Origin: an uncultured Actinomycetes bacterium
GTDB taxonomy: Bacteria > Actinomycetota > Actinomycetes > Nanopelagicales > Nanopelagicaceae
Direction: 5' to 3'
Length of the DNA stretch: 8,802 bases
Assembly: GCA_903916775.1 (NCBI GenBank)
Contig: CAIWXY010000186.1
Coordinates: forward strand, 1-8,802
The notes under the pieces were generated by a model, which worked only from the letters and a program-made list of their open reading frames with translations, was not told the DNA's origin and searched no databases. Within the stretch, counting starts at the first letter, position 1. Every line of letters starts with the position of its first letter. Positions 1 through 5,180 of the stretch are shown one piece after another. Made by a program: the position numbers and the translations under genes.

Positions 1-372
1 GAAGGTGTTGGAGTCACCGTTATTGACCCACGCTGGGTTAAGCCGCTGCCTACTTCACTCATTACTATGGCCCAGAGATATAAATGTGTTGTTGTGATCG
101 AAGACGGCATTAAACATGCTGGAATCGGAAGTACCGTCGCAGAGTTACTCCGCGAGGCGGGGATTGATCTACCAATCCATTCAATTGGAGTGCCGCTGGA
201 ATTTATCGAACATTCAAAGCGAGAAGAAATCCTCAACGATCTGGGTATGAACGTTCAGAGCATCACACGCAATCTCGTTTCTTGGTCAATCTCTGCTCAA
301 TCGAGTAAATCTGCTGTGCGTGAAACCACGCGCGCGACGGAAGAAGAATCTTCGCCTATTAATCAGAAGTAG
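1..372 (+). CDS. dxs: 1-deoxy-D-xylulose-5-phosphate synthase, C-terminal part (5' end outside window)
   Basis: This is the C-terminal transketolase domain of Dxs, the thiamine-diphosphate enzyme that condenses pyruvate with glyceraldehyde 3-phosphate, the first step of the MEP isoprenoid pathway, in the cytosol. The open frame starts at base 1, so the ATG at 67 is an internal Met and not the start. About 123 residues are visible. The recognisable parts are VTVIDPRWVKPLP near the edge, then VVVIEDG and a GIGS turn, then IGVPLEFIEH; these match the Dxs order (D-x-R-x-V-K-P-L, E-[DE], G-x-G-S, IG-x-P). The catalytic TPP-binding and pyrimidine domains lie upstream. A polar, Ser/Thr/Glu-rich tail of roughly 30 residues follows the folded core and is likely disordered. 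The last 14 bp overlap the end of the convergent ribonuclease D gene, and no terminator hairpin separates them. Identification is firm; start and full length are unknown. Confidence 0.95.
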   Translation, partial: EGVGVTVIDPRWVKPLPTSLITMAQRYKCVVVIEDGIKHAGIGSTVAELLREAGIDLPIHSIGVPLEFIEHSKREEILNDLGMNVQSITRNLVSWSISAQSSKSAVRETTRATEEESSPINQK

Positions 373-1606
373 GGCCTTCGTCTTTCGATTCATTAGCAAC
401 TTCGACAATAAGTGGCTCGGTAGCTACCAGCGGAGCGCAAAGGCATTCCCATGATTGATCAATCTGCCACTCTCGCGCACCTAACTCTCGCAAAGTGGCG
501 CCAATGTATTCGTGGAAGGCATGCTGACTCGCAGCAGCATCTAACGACGGGTTCTTCCACATTAACTGACGAAGTAGTTCAGGTGAGAGAAGATTTTCAG
601 TAGGCATCTTTAATTGTTGTGCTCGATCGGCAATAGCTGAACGAGCATGAGTGATACGGGCATGTGCCATGACATTTCGATCTTTCCATACCTTCAGTGG
701 TGGTAACCCAACAGCAGGTGTGCGAATTTCTGGCAGCTCATCCATGGGAAGCAATAGTGTGGAGTGGAGAAGTGCAAACCATTCGGTAGTGGGTAAATTC
801 TCGACACGAGTTCTACGCTTTACGAGTTTGTTGAACTCATCAATAGTTTTAGGTCTACGGGTCGCTATTTCAAGGAGTATTTCATCATTGAAAATTCGTC
901 CCGGAGATATATCTACCTGCTTAGCAAACTCATCGCGAGCATGCCAGAGTGCTTTGATAATTCCCAGAGTCATACGATCTCGAACTTTATGCATTCCTGA
1001 TGTGCGACGCCAAGGGTCTTTGCGAGCAGCAGCCGGTGGATTGCGAAGGATTGCAGCGAAGTCTTCGCTCGCCCAGGCAAGTTTTCCTTCACCCTCAAGG
1101 AGCTTTTCTACTTCATCTCGAAGATCTACCAGCACATCGACATCCAGGGCAGCATAAATGAGCCACTCGGCTCTCAAGGGTCTAATGGACCAATCCACTG
1201 CGCTGTGTTCTTTCGCAAGTGCTAGCCCAAGAAGAGATTCACAGAGCGGGCCTAGTCCGACGCGAGCACATCCAGCAATTCGCCCACCTAGTTCGGTATC
1301 AAAGAGAATTTTTGGATCTAGACCCAACTCTCGAAGGCAAGGCAGATCCTGCGTGCTTGCATGAATGATCCACTCCGTATCTTCAAATTGCGAACTGAGC
1401 TTTTGCCAGAGCTCGGGATCTGGTACGGCTATTGGGTCAATCAGGTGCAGGCCACCATCACGCCGAAAAATTTGAATGAGATATGCACGTTGGCTGTATC
1501 GATAACCAGATGCGCGTTCAGCATCGATTGCAATTGGGCCATGACCGGCTGCGAGTTGCTCGAGCATCTGCAGAAAAGATTGAGGAGTTGTCACCAGATC
1601 ATCCAT
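359..1606 (-). CDS. rnd: Ribonuclease D, HRDC-domain 3'-5' exonuclease
   Basis: A DEDDy-family 3'-5' exoribonuclease, expected to trim stable RNA 3' ends in the cytosol. Counting from the ATG at 1606 (415 residues), Exo I is IDAERASG with Asp28 and Glu30, Exo II lies in HASTQDLPCL with Asp87, and Exo III is YAALD with Tyr151 and Asp155, so all metal ligands are present. The linker WRRTSGMHKVRD (about 189-200) leads into an HRDC helical domain (about 201-270), and a second helical C-terminal part follows, as in actinobacterial homologues of about 420 residues. It is the last gene of the operon behind the DUF3000 gene, a pairing I recall from other Actinobacteria. The start is uncertain. The conserved actinobacterial N-terminal PLLEPR motif lies just upstream of this ATG in frame, so translation probably begins earlier, perhaps at a CTG at 1639 behind a GAGG; an ATG at 1726 would overlap DUF3000 by 67 bp. 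The 3' end overlaps dxs by 14 bp. Confidence 0.93.
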   Translation of the reverse strand: MDDLVTTPQSFLQMLEQLAAGHGPIAIDAERASGYRYSQRAYLIQIFRRDGGLHLIDPIAVPDPELWQKLSSQFEDTEWIIHASTQDLPCLRELGLDPKILFDTELGGRIAGCARVGLGPLCESLLGLALAKEHSAVDWSIRPLRAEWLIYAALDVDVLVDLRDEVEKLLEGEGKLAWASEDFAAILRNPPAAARKDPWRRTSGMHKVRDRMTLGIIKALWHARDEFAKQVDISPGRIFNDEILLEIATRRPKTIDEFNKLVKRRTRVENLPTTEWFALLHSTLLLPMDELPEIRTPAVGLPPLKVWKDRNVMAHARITHARSAIADRAQQLKMPTENLLSPELLRQLMWKNPSLDAAASQHAFHEYIGATLRELGAREWQIDQSWECLCAPLVATEPLIVEVANESKDEGPTSD

Positions 1607-1659
1607 CGGATGTCTTGGTTCCAGAAGAGGCGTAGCCAGTGGTTGCGCCTCTACTTGCT

Positions 1660-2250
1660 CTATTTCGAGATCGGGCTGCGGTGTAATTCTGAAACACCTT
1701 CCGGAATTGGTGCAAGACCTGCACATTGTTCGAGGAGAGCAAGCCACGCTCGGACATGAGAAGGTATTTGATCTCCGTGCGTAGGCGTCCACGATGCCCG
1801 TACTTCGAGTTCGGCGGAGTCCGCACGTTCATCAAGAGATCCGAATGATGAGCTAGCGACTCGTGTCACGGTTCCACTCGGCGCCGTGAATTCACAATCA
1901 TTCTTGGCGAGAGTTTCCAAGAGCCAACTCCAGCCGACACTGGCTAGAACGGGATCGTTTGCCATCTCTTGATCAATGTTTGCCCGAACAAATGTGACGC
2001 AGCGGTAATCACCAAGCCAGCCTTCCTGGCCGGCAGGATCATGGAGAAGTACGAAGCGAGCAGTTGCAAGGTCTTCATCATCGCAATCATCGTTGTCGAT
2101 CGCATTCAAAGTCGTGACATCTGCAGTCATGGCGAATGCATAAGGTGCTAACTTTTGAGGAGCAGGAACTTCCTCTACAAGAATTTGGGCTCGTGTAACA
2201 ATGCCTCGGATTTGTCCGACGATCTCGTCGAAGCTCAGGTTAGCCGCCAT
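1660..2250 (-). CDS. DUF3000 family protein
   Basis: A 196-residue protein of unknown function matching the actinobacteria-restricted DUF3000 family. Recognisable blocks are APYAFAMTADV (about 35-45), RFVLLHDPAGQEGW (65-78), DPVLASVGWSWL (99-110), SGTVTR (125-130), SSFG (134-137) and RASWTP (151-156). A strongly acidic cluster, DNDDCDDED, sits at residues 52-60 and is probably a surface loop. There is no signal peptide, membrane helix or recognisable catalytic motif, so it should be a soluble cytosolic protein. It lies 25 bp after the pyrimidine-reductase-like gene and just before ribonuclease D on the same strand; the steady pairing with Rnd suggests, without proof, an RNA-related or housekeeping role. 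The ATG at 2250 has no Shine-Dalgarno, but TACCCT lies 6 nt upstream, so a leaderless internal transcript is possible as well as read-through. The family call is from recall of its conserved blocks. Confidence 0.9.
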   Translation of the reverse strand: MAANLSFDEIVGQIRGIVTRAQILVEEVPAPQKLAPYAFAMTADVTTLNAIDNDDCDDEDLATARFVLLHDPAGQEGWLGDYRCVTFVRANIDQEMANDPVLASVGWSWLLETLAKNDCEFTAPSGTVTRVASSSFGSLDERADSAELEVRASWTPTHGDQIPSHVRAWLALLEQCAGLAPIPEGVSELHRSPISK

Positions 2251-2256
2251 TGATTA

Positions 2257-2262
2257 AGGGTA
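2257..2262 (-). promoter_or_regulatory. Candidate internal -10 box before the DUF3000 gene
   Basis: Minus-strand TACCCT (TANNNT) lies 6 nt before the DUF3000 ATG at 2250, in the 25-bp gap after the reductase gene. With no Shine-Dalgarno there, a leaderless internal transcript for DUF3000 and rnd is possible. The motif is weak and could be chance. Confidence 0.3.
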
Positions 2263-2275
2263 ATTCGTGTCAGAG

Positions 2276-2857
2276 CTATTCCGAGGTAGGCGCGAGTGAG
2301 TAGGTGAAAAAGGTTCCACCATCTACTGGTTCTTCTTCAATAAGCGCGTAAGCACCAAGGGCTGAACTCACATCGTAACTCGGAGCATCCTGGTCACCTT
2401 CTGCGTTGCTGATGGTGAGGTAGAAAGTCTCGACGAGCTTTGTCTCGAGAGCTTCTTTAATCAAGCTAGGTCCGGCCTCGAGAAGAATGGTGCGAAATTC
2501 AGGATCGATCTGAGATAGCGCCTGGGTGAGTGAGGAATTGAGAACGCTGGCATGATGATTGCTAGCCACTGACGGTGCATGTGCAGAGCGCGAGAGCACA
2601 ATGAGTGGGACGGGGGTTGTCCTATACGGTTCATTGCGCGCTGTATTTCCCCCGATGAGGATGAGGTCTGCTTGCGATCGTAATTGATGAAAGCGTCTTC
2701 GATCAGCCGGGAAAGAGAGAGCTTTGGAGCTACCCTCTTTAACTGCGCGCAGATCGCGAGAGAGGAGCAAATTCCCCACAATCAGCCGCTTTGATAGATC
2801 TGTCGAACTCACGTCTCCTAGCCTAGATGGTTTAACCTTCCGTGGTGAGCTCATCAT
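2276..2857 (-). CDS. Pyrimidine reductase family protein (RibD C-terminal domain only)
   Basis: A stand-alone RibD_C / dihydrofolate-reductase-like domain of about 193 residues without the zinc deaminase half of bifunctional RibD. The family includes the NADPH-dependent reductase of riboflavin synthesis, but the substrate of these actinobacterial stand-alone members is unsettled, so a riboflavin role is inference. Visible elements, from the ATG at 2857: NLLLSRD at 29-35 (where classic RibD has a-x-S-L-D), FPADRRRFHQLR at 49-60, the NADPH-binding strand and loop LILIGGNTARNE at 65-76, PLIVLSR at 84-90, and LLEAGPSL at 125-132, where the usual E-G-G-P reads E-A-G-P. It is shorter at the N-terminus than homologues I recall (about 230 residues or more). 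The start is uncertain: ATG at 2857 or 2854, or TTG at 2893. It is first in the operon with DUF3000 and rnd, and its 5' end overlaps the divergent mannosyltransferase gene. Confidence 0.82.
   Translation of the reverse strand: MMSSPRKVKPSRLGDVSSTDLSKRLIVGNLLLSRDLRAVKEGSSKALSFPADRRRFHQLRSQADLILIGGNTARNEPYRTTPVPLIVLSRSAHAPSVASNHHASVLNSSLTQALSQIDPEFRTILLEAGPSLIKEALETKLVETFYLTISNAEGDQDAPSYDVSSALGAYALIEEEPVDGGTFFTYSLAPTSE
2833..2838 (+). promoter_or_regulatory. Candidate -10 box of the mannosyltransferase gene
   Basis: TAACCT (TANNNT) ends 6 nt before the second of two tandem GTG codons (2845), favouring that codon as the true start of a leaderless mRNA. It lies inside the coding region of the divergent reductase gene. 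No Shine-Dalgarno is seen before either GTG. Confidence 0.33.
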
Positions 2858-4005
2858 CGATTCATCCACATCGACGATTTCTGCTGGTGACAAATGATCT
2901 TGGTCCCAGGGCAGGGGGGATCGAGACCTTCATTCTCGGACTTATTGACTACCTGGACGGCCAGGAGCTTGTTATTTACACCTCAGCCCAAGAGGGTAGT
3001 GAGAATTTTGACAAAGCGCTGAGCGCGAAGACTGGTGTCATCATTTATCGGGACAAAACAAAAGTTTTGCTCCCGACTCCTCGCGTTAATCGTGCAGTGA
3101 GTGATCTCATGAAGAAATATCAATCAGAGACAGTGTGGTTTGGTGCCGCGATGCCTTTAGCTTGGATGTCAGGACATCTGCGTCGCTCGGGAGCGAAGAA
3201 GATAGTTGCGCTTACGCACGGGCATGAAGTCTGGTGGGCGAAGATTGTGCCCTTCAAGTGGATATTTACCCAATCTACAAAAGAGATTGATGTGCTGACA
3301 TATCTTGGCGAATTCACCAAGAGCGCTATGTCGCCAGTGGTAGCGCCAAACTGCGCGTTGGTTCAGATTGCACCTGGAATTTCAATTTCACACTTCACTC
3401 CAGGAGATAAAAACCCCGAGTTAATGGAGAAATTCAATCTTGCGGGAAAGAAGGTAATTGTTTCTGTTGGACGCTTGGTGCATCGCAAAGGTCAAGACAA
3501 ACTCATCGAAGCTCTCCCGGCAATAATTAGCGCACATCCAGATGTGAAGATTCTCTTTGTCGGCACTGGACCGCGTAAGGCGCATCTTGATGCCTTGATA
3601 AAGAAGAACTCGTTACAGAGTTATGTTGAATTTGCTGGTCGAGTGGAGTACTCGCGATTGCCTGAATATTTCAGGCTTGGCGACCTCTTTGCCATGCCAT
3701 CGCGATCACGGCTTGCTGGTCTGGAAGTGGAAGGTCTTGGAATCGTTTATCTTGAAGCCAGCGCATCTGGTGTTCCAGTGCTAGCGGGTGCCTCTGGTGG
3801 CGCGCCTGATGCAGTTCTACCCGGAATCACTGGGGATGTAGTTGACGGCAAGAGCGTGAGAGCTATTGCCACTGCCATCAACAATCTGTTGAACGATATG
3901 CCGAAATTGCACCACATGGGGGCCGAAGGCAGGAAGTGGGCCGACGCCACATGGAGTTGGGATATCTGGGGAAAGCGTTTTGCCAAACTACTTGAACTAA
4001 ATTAA
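2842..4005 (+). CDS. pimB: GT4-family glycosyltransferase, PimB-like phosphatidylinositol mannosyltransferase
   Basis: A GT-B fold, retaining GT4 glycosyltransferase of up to 387 residues. It resembles PimB' of Corynebacterium and Mycobacterium, which adds the second mannose from GDP-mannose to phosphatidylinositol monomannoside at the cytoplasmic membrane face. Evidence: N-terminal FLLVTNDLGPRAGGIETF (13-30) with the GGI donor loop; THGHEVWWA (125-133); VGRLVHRKGQD (209-219) carrying the phosphate-binding Arg211 and Lys216; the linker AMPSRSR (284-290); and EVEGLGIVYLEA (295-306), which supplies the E-x7-E pair Glu297/Glu305, followed by SGGAPDAV. The E-G-L-G-I-V-x-L-E-A signature separates PimB'-type enzymes from PimA. 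The start is GTG at 2842 or, more likely, the adjacent GTG at 2845, which has TAACCT 6 nt upstream and no Shine-Dalgarno. The 5' end overlaps the divergent reductase gene, and the 3' end overlaps the response regulator gene by 9 bp. The exact acceptor lipid is inferred. Confidence 0.85.
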   Translation: MVSSSSIHPHRRFLLVTNDLGPRAGGIETFILGLIDYLDGQELVIYTSAQEGSENFDKALSAKTGVIIYRDKTKVLLPTPRVNRAVSDLMKKYQSETVWFGAAMPLAWMSGHLRRSGAKKIVALTHGHEVWWAKIVPFKWIFTQSTKEIDVLTYLGEFTKSAMSPVVAPNCALVQIAPGISISHFTPGDKNPELMEKFNLAGKKVIVSVGRLVHRKGQDKLIEALPAIISAHPDVKILFVGTGPRKAHLDALIKKNSLQSYVEFAGRVEYSRLPEYFRLGDLFAMPSRSRLAGLEVEGLGIVYLEASASGVPVLAGASGGAPDAVLPGITGDVVDGKSVRAIATAINNLLNDMPKLHHMGAEGRKWADATWSWDIWGKRFAKLLELN

Positions 4006-4581
4006 ACCGCACTCGCGCCCTCGAGCTACAGCTGCTGTTCTACTTGTCGTCATAAGTTTTCTATTGATAGATGCAAGATGAGTTTTTATGGTGGCCTCTG
4101 AGAGAAATAAGTGAGAGGCGATTTCCTTGGTGCTCCAGCCACGAGCCAGAATCTGTAGAACGTCTAATTCGCGTGACGTAATTGCCAAGGCTGCCGCTTG
4201 GACCTCACTGGATCTTCTCTTACTTGCCGGAAGCACCTTGTGCCCAAGCGCCACCTGTTCTATGACTGCGAGTAAATGCTCGGAAGGATCAGACTTGAGG
4301 ATATATGCGCGTGCGCCTCTGGCGCGTGCTCTATCAAGAGAAGTTGGATCATCACCAAGTGTAAGAACGATGAATCTGCGATTGTCATTAATCAGGTCTA
4401 AGCCAGACCCATCGGGGAGTGATACATCGATGATGGCGAGATCATTCTGTGCCGTGGCTAAGAGCGCTCGTCCTTGAGCGAGTGAGGCCGCTTCTCCAAC
4501 AACGTCATGCCCGGCCTGCGTGAGCAGTTCACGTAAGCCGCTTCGGATAAGTTGATGATCATCAACGAGAACGATTCTCAC
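3997..4581 (-). CDS. NarL/LuxR-family response regulator
   Basis: A 194-residue two-component response regulator acting as a DNA-binding transcription factor. The N-terminal receiver has the acidic pair Asp7-Asp8, the phosphoacceptor Asp52 in IIDVSLPDGSG, the switch Thr74 in IVLTLGDD and the conserved Lys96 in AYILKSDP. The C-terminal LuxR/GerE helix-turn-helix spans about 134-180 (TSRELDVLQILARGWSTKEI, then LFLSEATIKTHLASINRKL). The domain linker is short, so the protein is slightly smaller than the usual 210-220 residues. It starts with GTG, and that codon overlaps the kinase stop codon in a GTGA arrangement (4578-4581), so translation is coupled and the two proteins are near-certain partners. 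Target genes cannot be read from the sequence; autoregulation of the upstream acyl-CoA ligase promoter is one possibility. The end overlaps the convergent mannosyltransferase gene by 9 bp. Confidence 0.95.
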   Translation of the reverse strand: MRIVLVDDHQLIRSGLRELLTQAGHDVVGEAASLAQGRALLATAQNDLAIIDVSLPDGSGLDLINDNRRFIVLTLGDDPTSLDRARARGARAYILKSDPSEHLLAVIEQVALGHKVLPASKRRSSEVQAAALAITSRELDVLQILARGWSTKEIASHLFLSEATIKTHLASINRKLMTTSRTAAVARGRECGLI

Positions 4582-5180
4582 TCGGAGAGTTTCTCGATAA
4601 TGATTGTGTTGGTGGCGCTTTCATAACGGAGGGTGTGGCGAATAATTGTTAATCGCTCCTGCACTCCAGTCAGACCGAATCGCTGCGAATTGAAGTCAAG
4701 CCCACCGGAGCCGTTGTCAGAGATACTGATCAAGCCATCCTCTATGTGGACGGCGAAGAAATTCCCGTCACTATAGGTGTTTGCATTTCTGGCAAGCTCT
4801 GTAATCACTTTCACGATTTCTTCACCGATATCGTTCGGGAATGTTCCGGTAACTTCGTGGCGGAAGTGTGAGTCGGAGAAGATTTTCTCAAATGACTCGC
4901 GCAGAGCAACCGTGAGATCTTCAATGCGCGGACTTCTCAGTGTGAAAATTTCATCGCGTACCCGGGTAATCAGGTATGAGATCTCTGTTCGGACCTCGCG
5001 CAGGCTGGTGCGTGATGGTTGATCAAGAGCACTTTTTCCTATTATTCCATCGAGCGCATAGCCGATCGCAGCAAGATCTTGGGCTAAACCATCATGAATC
5101 TCTCGCGAGATTCTTAGTCTCTCTTCGCTGTTAGGCAAAAAGTTCAGCGATCTCGGCCGCATATTGTTGATTGACAACAT
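4578..5180 (-). CDS. Sensorless cytosolic histidine kinase (HisKA_3 / DesK-NarX type)
   Basis: A minimal two-component kinase of at most 200 residues. The HisKA_3 dimerisation helix carries phosphoacceptor His29 in SREIHDGLAQDL (25-36). The HATPase part has an N box in TELARNANTYSD (127-138, with Glu128 and Asn132; the usual His of the box is Tyr136), a D box ISDNGSGG (153-160, Asp155) and a G box FGLTGVQERL (168-177). There is no membrane helix, PAS, GAF or other sensor domain, since only about 20-28 residues precede the H box. The usual family size is 350-600 residues. The gene begins inside the acyl-CoA ligase gene in another frame: ATG at 5180 gives a 50-bp overlap, ATG at 5162 gives 32 bp, and TTG at 5138 gives 8 bp. 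None has a clear Shine-Dalgarno, so re-initiation after the ligase stop is likely. Its stop overlaps the regulator start (GTGA). How it receives a signal is unknown; partner-protein or cytosolic ligand control is inference. Confidence 0.9.
   Translation of the reverse strand: MLSINNMRPRSLNFLPNSEERLRISREIHDGLAQDLAAIGYALDGIIGKSALDQPSRTSLREVRTEISYLITRVRDEIFTLRSPRIEDLTVALRESFEKIFSDSHFRHEVTGTFPNDIGEEIVKVITELARNANTYSDGNFFAVHIEDGLISISDNGSGGLDFNSQRFGLTGVQERLTIIRHTLRYESATNTIIIEKLSE

Noticed and set aside
67..69. ATG at 67 as the start of a small separate gene
   Set aside because: The frame is open to base 1 and encodes Dxs sequence before this Met.
651..1759. Plus-strand open frames opposite ribonuclease D
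   Set aside because: They are low-complexity Ser/Arg-rich shadows of a gene with intact catalytic motifs and match no family I know.
1607..1792. Full upstream extension of the ribonuclease D frame to 1792
   Set aside because: Most of it lies within DUF3000 coding sequence and is Cys/Arg/Ser-rich, typical of a shadow frame; only the last 15 or so residues before 1606 look like Rnd.
2858..2893. TTG start at 2893 for the reductase-like gene
   Set aside because: It would deepen the overlap with the mannosyltransferase gene and adds acidic residues of no clear family match; kept only as an alternative.
5131..5180. Fusion of the acyl-CoA ligase and histidine kinase into one protein
   Set aside because: They are in different frames and the ligase frame has a clean TAA at 5131-5133; this is an overlap, not a fusion, and no sign of a recent frameshift is seen.
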